A stretch of 64,000 nt of DNA from Paludibacteraceae bacterium. Its GTDB lineage: Bacteria > Bacteroidota > Bacteroidia > Bacteroidales > Paludibacteraceae. The DNA lies in contig JAKSKR010000012.1 in assembly GCA_024401645.1 (NCBI GenBank), positions 1 through 64,000 on the forward strand, given 5' to 3'. The position numbers and the translations under genes are program-made. Below the pieces are notes generated by a model. That model worked only from the letters and a program-made list of their open reading frames with translations. It searched no databases and was not told the origin of the DNA. Below are positions 7,537 through 16,146 of this stretch, in pieces. Positions within the stretch are counted from its first letter, which is position 1. Every line of letters begins with the position of its first letter.

Positions 7537-10281
7537 TTACTTTTTTATAAATTTATTAACCTTGCCATCTGCCTTCAAAAGGTAGATGCCTTCGTTCCAA
7601 TTGCTAATGTCAACCTTGTTAACACCAGCTGCCATTTCATTAGCGAAGAGAACTCGTCCACTGATGTCTGAAATTGTGACAAGACCTTCGTTATTTAATA
7701 CCATATTCAATTCTGCGTTTTCGGCAAGAAAAAACTTGTTTTCGTTTTCCGAAAAAATTTCGTTCACTTCAGTTGTTGAACATTCGTTCAAGGTTGCAGG
7801 TTTAGCTTCAGCCTTCCAAGCATCAACAACGGTCTTACCCCAATCAGCCGAAGCTGTCCAAGTCTGGGTATTGTTCCAGTTGCTGATCTTGAGGTCCTTA
7901 TAAGAAGCAAGAACAGGGTCTTTTGAAGCATCCTTAACCACGTCGAGGTATTCAACAGGGCTACCATTGCCATACCAAGACCAAGCCAACCAACCTACAT
8001 TCTTTTCCTTGCAGTAAGAAAGAATTTTAGCTTCGTCGACATCACCATCGCTGTGGTACCAACCAAACTCACCAATGCAGAGAGCCAAATCTTGATTGAC
8101 AACACCGTCGATGTTAGGAATAACCTTATTGGTGTTACCGGCACCGCCATACATGTGAATAGAGAAGAGAATGTTGTTATCTACGTCGGCTGCCAAAACA
8201 TCCTTACCATAAGTGTGGATAGTAGAAGCATTCTGACCATAACCACCAGCATCGACCATGATGCAGTGGCGAAGACCTGCCTTACGAATTACAGGGATAG
8301 CCTTAACATAACCATCGCGCCAAACAGTTGCCGCAGAAGAGTTGTGCCACTCGTTGGCAATGTTAATCATAACATACGATTCAGTACCCTTCAAAACCGA
8401 TGCCAAGCCTGCAAAATAGTTGGCAGCAGCCACCAAGTCGTCAATTTCATCGCTACCAGTAACGTCGTGAACTTCGAGGATGGCAACCATGCCATATTCC
8501 TTACACTTGTCTACGATTTTCTTAACAGAAGCAGCATCGTCTTTGTTGTACTTGCCACCGTTACTCAATACAATACGAACGGCATTAGCACCATACTTGT
8601 TGATAGCTTCCAACTGGTCGTAAGCCGAGCTCTTGAACCAAGTGTAAGCCATATTTACACCACGCATTACGAATTCGTTGCCACAGTGGTCGAGCAACTT
8701 GGCTCCATCGACCTTGAAACCGTCAACGTCAGAAACCTTGAAGTCGTAGCTAGGAGCGTCGTCGTCCTTTTCAATGCGTACATAGTCAACAACAGCCCAA
8801 GTCCAGATAGGGGTCAATGTAACGGTGTTTGCACCAGCCTTAAAGTCGAAAGTAGCAACAAGGCTTTCTCCCATCTTGTCGGAAGACTTGTCGGTAGATT
8901 CGCCGAGGTTAGCAGTACCGCTAATGCCGTTTACAGCACAGCTAATCTGCTTGAAACCGTAAATTGAGTTGTAACCAACATAAACCTTATAAGAACCTTT
9001 AGAAGCCAAATTAACGGTAAGGTTGATGTAATCGTCTTCGTCCTTTAGGTTAAGGGCCGCCATACCCGACTTGTTTGAAACAGCCACATCGGTAGCCTTA
9101 TAGTCGCTAGAGCACTCAACTTCGTAAATGCCTTTAGCTTCGTTTGCAGCACACATTTCGTCGCGTTCGCCTGCATTAGGGTCTGCAATATAAGTACCCC
9201 AACCTGGCATTTCGTCGAGAGTGATGATGAGGTCGCTGCTCATTGCAGACTTCCAAAGGTCAGCACTGGTCTGGTCTACAAAACCACCGTCCCAAGTCTG
9301 GTACCAAGGCATCCACCAAGACCACATATCTCCATTCTTTTGAGCCTCTTTAGGGTCTACGATAGGACCATTTTCAGTAAGGGCCATAATGTGGTTAGAA
9401 CCCATCTTTGACTTGATGGTATTCCAAGCAGAAATGTTTGAATAAGTATTGCCGGCACCGTTATAAAGGTCAACACCAATAACGTCTACATAAGCGTCGC
9501 CAGGGTACCATTTTTCGTTATAAGCATAACCCTGTTTTGGGTCCTTTTCCAAGTTCCATACCCAAATAAGGTTCTTCACACCGTTTACATTAACCATGCG
9601 GTCGTAAACCAAGCGGTAAAGGGCCACATAGCTTTCTGCACCCTTTGTGCCCCACCAGAACCAACCACCAGAGGCTTCGTGAAGCGGACGCCAAATGGCT
9701 GCCACACCAGACTTCTGCAAGTCGAGGAATAACTCTGACACATGGTCAAGGTCGGCTACCAAAACCTTATATTCATCAGATGAGGTATCCCATTCCGTTG
9801 TTCCAGACTTGAACGCCTTCGTGTAGTCGAACTCTGTATATTTTGAATTTGCACTCTTATCGTAGAAGTTTGCCTCTTGGCCAGGACGCCAGTGCCAGTT
9901 GAAAGAAGGAATACCACCATCTTTCCACAATTCTTTAGCCAAAGCAATGCCACTGTTAGTGTACTGCTGGAACCAGCCCTCGTCAGACTGTGCGCCAGTT
10001 GCATTCAACAAGTCTACACCAACCAATGCAGGATACTTGCCACCATCTTTCTTATAAAGATAAGTAACATCGCCTTGAGTCTTATAACTAGAACCTCCAT
10101 CCATATCTCCGCACATGATGCCGGAGATGGTTTTCTTTTCAAAGTTATCGTAAAGGAAGGTATACAACTTGCTTGCAGCCTCGGTTGCGTCTTTCGTAAC
10201 CGGAGTCTTGCTAATTGCTGCATACGATGGGGTTACTAAACCACATGCCGCAGCCAATAAATAGAAGAATTTTTTGCCCAT
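7537..10281 (-). CDS. Secreted bifunctional GH26-CBM35-GH5 beta-mannanase
   Basis: This 914-residue exported enzyme carries two glycoside hydrolase modules for mannan or glucomannan. The signal peptide is about residues 1-21. GH26 covers about 25-364, with the acid/base in WRPLHEASGG (E202) and the nucleophile in ALTENG (E303). A CBM35-like domain covers about 385-505. GH5 covers about 515-815, with the acid/base in IANEWHN (E644) and the nucleophile in CIGEFGW (E738). The segment FSIHMYGGAG suggests a mannanase subfamily such as GH5_8. A type-A T9SS-like C-terminal domain covers about 840-914 (GIYLLKADGKVNKFIKK). All four catalytic glutamates are present. The gene lies immediately downstream of the hybrid two-component regulator, its likely controller, and has its own -7 box and terminator. 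Confidence 0.92.
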   Translation of the reverse strand: MGKKFFYLLAAACGLVTPSYAAISKTPVTKDATEAASKLYTFLYDNFEKKTISGIMCGDMDGGSSYKTQGDVTYLYKKDGGKYPALVGVDLLNATGAQSDEGWFQQYTNSGIALAKELWKDGGIPSFNWHWRPGQEANFYDKSANSKYTEFDYTKAFKSGTTEWDTSSDEYKVLVADLDHVSELFLDLQKSGVAAIWRPLHEASGGWFWWGTKGAESYVALYRLVYDRMVNVNGVKNLIWVWNLEKDPKQGYAYNEKWYPGDAYVDVIGVDLYNGAGNTYSNISAWNTIKSKMGSNHIMALTENGPIVDPKEAQKNGDMWSWWMPWYQTWDGGFVDQTSADLWKSAMSSDLIITLDEMPGWGTYIADPNAGERDEMCAANEAKGIYEVECSSDYKATDVAVSNKSGMAALNLKDEDDYINLTVNLASKGSYKVYVGYNSIYGFKQISCAVNGISGTANLGESTDKSSDKMGESLVATFDFKAGANTVTLTPIWTWAVVDYVRIEKDDDAPSYDFKVSDVDGFKVDGAKLLDHCGNEFVMRGVNMAYTWFKSSAYDQLEAINKYGANAVRIVLSNGGKYNKDDAASVKKIVDKCKEYGMVAILEVHDVTGSDEIDDLVAAANYFAGLASVLKGTESYVMINIANEWHNSSAATVWRDGYVKAIPVIRKAGLRHCIMVDAGGYGQNASTIHTYGKDVLAADVDNNILFSIHMYGGAGNTNKVIPNIDGVVNQDLALCIGEFGWYHSDGDVDEAKILSYCKEKNVGWLAWSWYGNGSPVEYLDVVKDASKDPVLASYKDLKISNWNNTQTWTASADWGKTVVDAWKAEAKPATLNECSTTEVNEIFSENENKFFLAENAELNMVLNNEGLVTISDISGRVLFANEMAAGVNKVDISNWNEGIYLLKADGKVNKFIKK

Positions 10282-10307
10282 ATATAGAATTGTTTATTTT
10301 TCTGTCA

Positions 10308-10315
10308 CAAAAATA
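10308..10315 (-). promoter_or_regulatory. Bacteroidetes -7 promoter element for the mannanase gene
   Basis: On the minus strand TATTTTTG matches TAnnTTTG, 27 bp before the start codon. No well-spaced TTTG -33 box is evident, which fits an activator-dependent promoter. Confidence 0.5.
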
Positions 10316-10370
10316 GATTCGTGCAGAAAAACAACTACGGACAAAAAATTCAAAAAGATGGATTATCGTT

Positions 10371-13300
10371 TCAACGAGCAGATTTTGGCGAAGAACCGAA
10401 TATTTCCTTGAAACGACGGCTAAAATAAGACGGATCGTTGAAACCTACGGCATAAGCAACGTCGCTGACCGACATATTTCCGTCAGACAACAGCTTTTTC
10501 GCCAAATTAAGGCGGTATTCTGTAAGAATTTCCATAGGCGTCTTGTCGGTTATGGACTTTAAGCGACGGCTAAGGGTGGCCTTACTCATTCCCAACTCTT
10601 GCACAATGTCGGTGAGCGAGTATAGAGGATTCGTATAATTCTGTTTCACCAGGTTGATGATTTTCTCCAATAAAGGGTTCATGGTTTCCTCAACAACCGG
10701 TTCGGTACTTTCAAGCGACTGCGTCAGCACCTTCTGCTGTTCCTTCTGCTGCCACAACAAGAAATTGCAGATTTTCACCAACAACTCTTCGTCGGCAAAT
10801 GGTTTTGCAATATAGTCGATGGCACCTATTGAAAGTCCCTTCAAACGGACACTATTATCGGTTTTAGCAGAAAGGAACAACAACGGAATGTTAGAAGTCA
10901 TGGCATCAGCCATCAATTTCTCATACATTTCAATGCCATTCATGTTAGGCATATCGACGTCACTGACAATCAAGTCAGGAATCCTTTCATGCGCAAGTGC
11001 AAAGCCTTGTTCACCGTCATGAGCCTGCACCACCTCGACATAAGGCGAAAGCAAGCTGGAAATATGTTCCAGCAACAAGTTGTCGTCGTCGACCACCATA
11101 ATGGTCTTGCCCGCCAACAAATCTTTGTTAATAGGAACATCAACCGTCATTTTTTCAGAAACTGCTGGCGCTTCATCTAGTTTTTCCTCGCGACACATCG
11201 GCAGGGCAATGACCATTGACGTGCCCTTGCCCGACTGGCTGCTGATGTTGATGGTGCCGTTAATCTTGTGCAGATAGTCCAACACAATTCTGAAACCGAA
11301 GCCGAAACCTTCTTCTTTTTCCGTACCCGTGGTAGAAGTCACATTCTCACCCGAAAGCAATTCGGCAATCTTTTCCTGCGACATGCCCACACCTTCATCT
11401 ACCACCTCCACCATGGTCTTGTCGCCGTTTTCTGATAGACAAACTTTTACCAAACTACCCTTTGGCGAGAACTTGACCGCATTGGTAACAAGGTTACGCA
11501 CAATGGTAGAGAACATACGGGCATCGGTCCATGTTGAATAGGCCGTATTTCCTTCTAAACGGAGTTCTATATCTTTTTCGCCAGCCAAGCCGTCGAGCAA
11601 GGCCAGCGCTTCCTTTACCAAAACATTGGCATTGGTTGCCGATAGGTGACAAGCCAACATACCCTCGTCTTCCGAAGCCCACTGCAACAGGTTAATCATC
11701 TGTTTCTGCAAGCCCTCCGACTCGTTGCTCAACTGCACCAATAAACGTTGCTGGTCGGCCGGAGCATAAACCTGCGAAACCATGCGCTTCAGGGTTGAAA
11801 CAATGGCAAACATTGGGTTTTTAAGGTCGTGCGCCACCACCGAAACAAGTTGGTCTTTCTGCTTGAGTGTAGCTAACAGCGATTCGTTCTTTGCCTCAAT
11901 TTCGGTTTGGCGTGTTTCCAAAAGCTTATTCGCATCGTTCAAGTCGCGGGTACGTTCGTTGACCATACGTTCCAATTCGCGCTTATTTTCTACCATGCGC
12001 CTCATACGCACACGATAAATGGCATAGAAGGCCGCCGCTATAAGTAACAACACCAGAGCTGTGAACCAAAGGCTCTTCCACCAAGGTTCTGATACATAAA
12101 TTGGCAATTCAACCACTTGCACCACCTTGTTGCCCGAGAATGCCGCCAACTCAACAGTAAATGTGCCTGCAGGCAAGTAAGTTATGTCTATGTTACGGTT
12201 CTTCCCCAAATCAACCCATGCGTTGTCGAGTTCTGGGATGCGGTACTTGGCTTCGAGCTTGTTGACCAACGAGAAATCGACCAATTCGAAACCGATAGAC
12301 AAGTGTGTCTGGCTATAGGCCAAGCTTAACCCTTTCGTCTCACTTAACGGTTGAGGCAAGAGTTCAGAACCACACAACACGGGTTCGCCATGAATGCTCA
12401 ACTGGGAAAATGCCAGGTAACTGGCCGCATGCTGTTGCTGCACGCTAGGCTGCACGCACACGAAGCCATCCTTACAGCCAAAGAACATCTTTCCGCTAGA
12501 AGTCAGCACACAGGCACGGCCTGTAAAATAGTCGGCAGACGGCATGCTGCTTGCCGGCATCACACACTCGTAAGTCTTATGTTTGGTGTCGATAGCCAAA
12601 ATGCCATTCGAGCCACTAGACCATAGAATACCATTGCCATCGACCAAAACAGACGCATATTCGCCCATAGGCAAATAGTCGAGACGCCCGTAGGCAGAGT
12701 CGGTGCGACTAAAGGCATAGATACCCTTGTTGGTTGCAACAAAGAGCTCGTTATCGGCATTTGCCACACAGTGGCTAGGATGCAACGGATTTGTCTGCAT
12801 CGACTTGTCGGCATCGGGCATTATGGCACGGAAACGCCCAGACAAATTACTCCAAACCGTACGCGCCGAGACAAGCCTTACAGAACCATCTGGCTTCTGG
12901 TAAGAGCCTTCGAACCACAGGTCGGGATAATTATTCATTGAAGTGTCGGCAAGGGCAAGGCGTTCCCAACTGTTGTTCACACCATAATAAATACCATCGC
13001 CAGTAGCCGAAACATAATAAGCGCCATTGGTCGTTTTCAAGACATTTTTAGTCGTGAAGATTGGTTTCTGTATGCCATTGTAGTGCACATTCGAAAGATG
13101 GCCGGTTGCCAAGTTAAAGCGGCTAGTTTCACCACCCCAGTAACCCAGCATATAGTCGTCGTCATCTTTTATGATAGACAAGACACTGTTTGCCGAAAGT
13201 CCGTGGAAGGTGCGTTTAACTTGGAACATGGTATCTATAAGGTACATGCCCATGCCATCGGTACCCATCAGCACTTCGCCATTTGAAGTCTCACAAAAAG

Positions 13301-14345
13301 CCGAGCCCACAGAAAGGGGGACACCAACATCTTTCGACTTAATGTAGGCATACTTGTCGACCGACGTTGTGCGCCACACACCCGAACTTATGGTCGATAC
13401 CCAAATGTTATCTTCGGCATCGGCGTATAGCGAAGAAATTTTAGTCAAGGATCCTTCGGGCTCATTTAGTGGTACAATTTTGTCGTATTGGAACTTAGCA
13501 CCATCGAAACGGCATTTCCACAAGCCATTATCTAGGGTTCCCATCCAAAGGTTACCGGCCTTGTCGGCAGTCATGGCAGATACATACTTAAACGGAGCAT
13601 CTACTTTGGTAAACTTGGGTAAAGAAGTTTCACCTGTCAATTCGGCAAGCCAAATGTCGCCAACAGGCGAACAGACAAGCATGTGCTTATCGTCGAGCCT
13701 AAATATTTCACCAATCAAAAGGTCTTTTAATGCTGACGAGTTCTCGTAAAGCGGTTTGCCCTGTTTGTCGAAAATCTGCACACCGCCAAAGTGTCCAATC
13801 CAATAACGGCCATAAACGTCGGTACAGACATCGAGAATGGCATAAAATCCTTTAGTACTTATCTTGTCGAAGTTGTCGTTCGCCTTGTTATATTTATAAA
13901 TGCCACAGGCGGTAGACAGCAATCCGGCGCCATCGGCTTGAACGGAAAAACCTTTCAAGTCATATTTCTTCTTATCTTCTGGTAGGAAAGCCGAAATGTC
14001 GGTAAACGCATGTTTCTGTTCGTCGTACGAGAAAATGACGCCATTCGAGCTGGTGAAGGTAGGCTTACCGTTGGGTAGCATGAACGAATAGTAGACATCG
14101 TTACGCAACACAGCCGAGTCGGTTGCCGTAGTAAAGTTCTTGAAATTAACGCCATCGAAACGGCTAACGCCATAAAGCGTTGCAAACCACATGAATCCGT
14201 GAGAATCTTGGCAAACAGAATTAACCGAATTGCTACTCAAGCCGTCTTCTATAGTATAATGTGTAAATAAAACACGCTCTGCCCTTAACGATGAGAAGGA
14301 CAACACCATAACCAACAGCACTACTATTTTAATCAGACGGTTCAT
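10371..14345 (-). CDS. Hybrid two-component system sensor/regulator (HTCS)
   Basis: This is a 1,324-residue single-chain sensor and transcription factor of the Bacteroidetes HTCS class. After a signal sequence (MNRLIK...LRA, about 1-22), two-bladed propeller (Reg_prop) repeats fill most of the periplasmic part. A Y_Y_Y domain and one transmembrane segment follow near residue 770. The HisKA phosphoacceptor is in VVAHDLKNP. The HATPase has an N box (NLVTNAVKFS) and G boxes (DEGVGMS, GFGFGF). The receiver has its Asp in LIVSDVDMPN. The C-terminus is an AraC-type double helix-turn-helix ending in SDVAYAVGFNDPSYFSRRFK. All phosphorelay residues are intact. The frame opens 12 codons earlier, but the start at 14345 gives the clean signal peptide. 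It presumably senses an oligosaccharide and activates the adjacent mannanase, esterase and pectate lyase genes. Confidence 0.95.
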   Translation of the reverse strand: MNRLIKIVVLLVMVLSFSSLRAERVLFTHYTIEDGLSSNSVNSVCQDSHGFMWFATLYGVSRFDGVNFKNFTTATDSAVLRNDVYYSFMLPNGKPTFTSSNGVIFSYDEQKHAFTDISAFLPEDKKKYDLKGFSVQADGAGLLSTACGIYKYNKANDNFDKISTKGFYAILDVCTDVYGRYWIGHFGGVQIFDKQGKPLYENSSALKDLLIGEIFRLDDKHMLVCSPVGDIWLAELTGETSLPKFTKVDAPFKYVSAMTADKAGNLWMGTLDNGLWKCRFDGAKFQYDKIVPLNEPEGSLTKISSLYADAEDNIWVSTISSGVWRTTSVDKYAYIKSKDVGVPLSVGSAFCETSNGEVLMGTDGMGMYLIDTMFQVKRTFHGLSANSVLSIIKDDDDYMLGYWGGETSRFNLATGHLSNVHYNGIQKPIFTTKNVLKTTNGAYYVSATGDGIYYGVNNSWERLALADTSMNNYPDLWFEGSYQKPDGSVRLVSARTVWSNLSGRFRAIMPDADKSMQTNPLHPSHCVANADNELFVATNKGIYAFSRTDSAYGRLDYLPMGEYASVLVDGNGILWSSGSNGILAIDTKHKTYECVMPASSMPSADYFTGRACVLTSSGKMFFGCKDGFVCVQPSVQQQHAASYLAFSQLSIHGEPVLCGSELLPQPLSETKGLSLAYSQTHLSIGFELVDFSLVNKLEAKYRIPELDNAWVDLGKNRNIDITYLPAGTFTVELAAFSGNKVVQVVELPIYVSEPWWKSLWFTALVLLLIAAAFYAIYRVRMRRMVENKRELERMVNERTRDLNDANKLLETRQTEIEAKNESLLATLKQKDQLVSVVAHDLKNPMFAIVSTLKRMVSQVYAPADQQRLLVQLSNESEGLQKQMINLLQWASEDEGMLACHLSATNANVLVKEALALLDGLAGEKDIELRLEGNTAYSTWTDARMFSTIVRNLVTNAVKFSPKGSLVKVCLSENGDKTMVEVVDEGVGMSQEKIAELLSGENVTSTTGTEKEEGFGFGFRIVLDYLHKINGTINISSQSGKGTSMVIALPMCREEKLDEAPAVSEKMTVDVPINKDLLAGKTIMVVDDDNLLLEHISSLLSPYVEVVQAHDGEQGFALAHERIPDLIVSDVDMPNMNGIEMYEKLMADAMTSNIPLLFLSAKTDNSVRLKGLSIGAIDYIAKPFADEELLVKICNFLLWQQKEQQKVLTQSLESTEPVVEETMNPLLEKIINLVKQNYTNPLYSLTDIVQELGMSKATLSRRLKSITDKTPMEILTEYRLNLAKKLLSDGNMSVSDVAYAVGFNDPSYFSRRFKEIFGSSPKSAR

Positions 14346-14483
14346 TTGAGTTTCTTTTTCTTCAAAAATAATAAACGGCATTGACTTTCAAAAATCTAAA
14401 TCCGCTTTTTAGCTCAAATCAACCAAATTGACTATGAGAGAGTGTTTTTTGAGCACAAAAAAGCTCATGCAAAACACAAGTCA

Positions 14484-14517
14484 ACAAAAAAAGCGACACG
14501 TTAAAAACGTATCGCTT
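14484..14517 (-). terminator. Terminator after tRNA-Trp
   Basis: A 12-bp stem (14491-14502 with 14506-14517, containing one G-T pair) is followed on the minus strand by a run of seven T. It lies 20 bp past the tRNA 3' end. Confidence 0.85.
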
Positions 14518-14536
14518 CAACTAGCTTATTGTTAAG

Positions 14537-14609
14537 CACGGGATGAGAGACTCGAACTCCCGACACCTGGTTTTGGAGACCAGTGCTCTACCGACTGAGC
14601 TAATCCCGT
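14537..14609 (-). tRNA. tRNA-Trp (anticodon CCA)
   Basis: The minus strand folds into a 73-nt cloverleaf. The acceptor stem is ACGGGAT with ATCCCGT, the discriminator is G, and the D arm is GCTC...GAGC. The anticodon stem CTGGT/ACCAG encloses the loop CTCCAAA, giving anticodon CCA. The T arm is GGGAG-TTCGAGT-CTCTC. CCA is not encoded at the 3' end. It stands alone with its own terminator. Confidence 0.95.
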
Positions 14610-14723
14610 GTATTTCGTTGCGCAAAGATAGTGAAAAAATCATATTGCACAACTCCACACATTCCTTTTGAACGAAAAAAGTTGATTTTTTACCGAATTT
14701 TATATCCAAATGCGTCAAAAATC

Positions 14724-15893
14724 CTAATAGTTCATGCCATAAGGACGATGGTAAGCACGTTCGCGGTAAATGAACTTAAAGTTCACCCAATCGTCGGAAT
14801 GGTTATAGGCATCTACCGCAAAATACTTCACATAAAGCGTTGCGGTTTCGAACAAATTAGTAGGGAACGCATCGGCATCGACTTTAGGCGGATGAACACC
14901 GAACAAATGAATGGAGTTGATGTTGACGCAATCGGCAAAACTTTCCACACCAATATTTTTAAGTGTACGTGGCAAATCTATCGTTTTCAATTCCTTGCAA
15001 CCGGCAAAAGCCCTATCGCCAATAGACTCCACCTCGTCGGGTATGGTAAGTGCGGTTAATGAATGGCAATTTTCGAAAGCCTTGTCGCCAATGCGCTTAA
15101 CCTTTTCAGGGAACACCACTTGCACCATATCGCCACAACCGCTGAAAGCGCCCATTTCTATTATATCTATATTATTAGGTATAGTTATGCTCTTTAGGCG
15201 GCTACATTCTTGGAAGGCAAAGCGCCTAATTTCAACCAAGTCGGGCGGCAGAACAACCGAAGTCAAGTCTTTGCTGTAGGCAAAAGCACCTGTTGCAATG
15301 GTGGTTGTATTAGTAGGTATGGTGTAAACCTGGTCGGTCTTACCCGACGGATAGGCCAACAGGCGTGTACAGTTCTTGGTGAACAACACTCCATTAATAT
15401 CAACATAGTCTTTATTATTGTTGTCGACCGTAATGTTCTTTAAAGCCCAGTTGTGCCAGAAGGCACCATCGCCAATCTCTTCAACCGCAGCCGGAATGTG
15501 CATCTTTACCAACCCCGTGCAGAAGTTGAAAGCCTCGGCGCCAATTTCCTTAACTGATGTTGGGATGACCATTTCGTACATATTGCGGCAACCATAGAAT
15601 GCACGGTAGCCAATAGACGTAATAGTATTAGGAAGATTCACCTTCGACAGGTTCTCGCAGTTGGCAAAAGCGCTGTCGTCAATAGCAACCACCTTAAAAG
15701 GTAGGCCCTTGTAGGTGACATTTTCGTCAATTTTTACAATTCCACCTGTCTTTTTATCAGAACCGGCTACCCTTGCCGTACCATCGCCATATATACGGTA
15801 GACGATATTTTTCAGTTTAAATGTCTCTGAAGGCTGTGCATTTACCCCTAAAAAAGATATTATGCAGCATATTACGAGTAAAATTCTTTTCAT
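14724..15893 (-). CDS. BspA-like leucine-rich-repeat secreted protein
   Basis: This 389-residue protein has a signal peptide (about 1-19, ending GVNAQ) and roughly ten LRR_5-type repeats. Each repeat carries a pattern such as AFxxCxxLxxIxIPxxVxxIGxxAF, typical of Treponema pallidum/BspA-type surface proteins. Such proteins are often adhesins or scaffolds and no enzyme motif is present. The repeats run from about 60 to 350, followed by a short basic, tyrosine-rich tail (RPYGMNY). There is no clear T9SS domain, so it may stay periplasmic or be surface-attached by another route. It is divergent from the xylanase gene. Confidence 0.85.
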   Translation of the reverse strand: MKRILLVICCIISFLGVNAQPSETFKLKNIVYRIYGDGTARVAGSDKKTGGIVKIDENVTYKGLPFKVVAIDDSAFANCENLSKVNLPNTITSIGYRAFYGCRNMYEMVIPTSVKEIGAEAFNFCTGLVKMHIPAAVEEIGDGAFWHNWALKNITVDNNNKDYVDINGVLFTKNCTRLLAYPSGKTDQVYTIPTNTTTIATGAFAYSKDLTSVVLPPDLVEIRRFAFQECSRLKSITIPNNIDIIEMGAFSGCGDMVQVVFPEKVKRIGDKAFENCHSLTALTIPDEVESIGDRAFAGCKELKTIDLPRTLKNIGVESFADCVNINSIHLFGVHPPKVDADAFPTNLFETATLYVKYFAVDAYNHSDDWVNFKFIYRERAYHRPYGMNY

Positions 15894-15947
15894 TCTGATG
15901 TCCGTTTGAATATTTTGTTCTAAATTATCGATACGAAGTTAATTAAA

Positions 15948-15970
15948 AATCCGTCAATTTTTAACGGATT
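15948..15970. repeat. Short inverted repeat in the divergent intergenic region
   Basis: Arms aatccgt (15948-15954) and acggatt (15964-15970) lie about 55 bp upstream of the BspA-like gene start and about 100 bp upstream of the xylanase promoter. It could be an operator. The remainder of the gap holds only the xylanase promoter. Confidence 0.35.
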
Positions 15971-16070
15971 CTTACACAAAAGCGTCTAAAACACGTGATT
16001 TTAAGGGCATTGGATTATTCACTCAAATAAGCTGAAGAAAATGTGCTAACACGAAATTTAGTTTGCACAC

Positions 16071-16078
16071 TATCTTTG
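16071..16078 (+). promoter_or_regulatory. -7 promoter element for the GH10 xylanase
   Basis: TATCTTTG is an exact TAnnTTTG match 69 bp before the chosen start. No clear -33 TTTG lies 19-21 bp upstream. The element falls inside the longer reading frame that opens at 16063, which supports the later start at 16147. Confidence 0.65.
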
Positions 16079-16146
16079 CAGTGTTCTTAGAAACAACTAA
16101 GAACTGGTTTACACTCATATTTAAAACTACTCTAATTCTAATTACC

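Noticed and set aside
16063-16146. N-terminal extension of the GH10 xylanase
   Set aside because: It overlaps the TATCTTTG promoter box and would mask the signal peptide.
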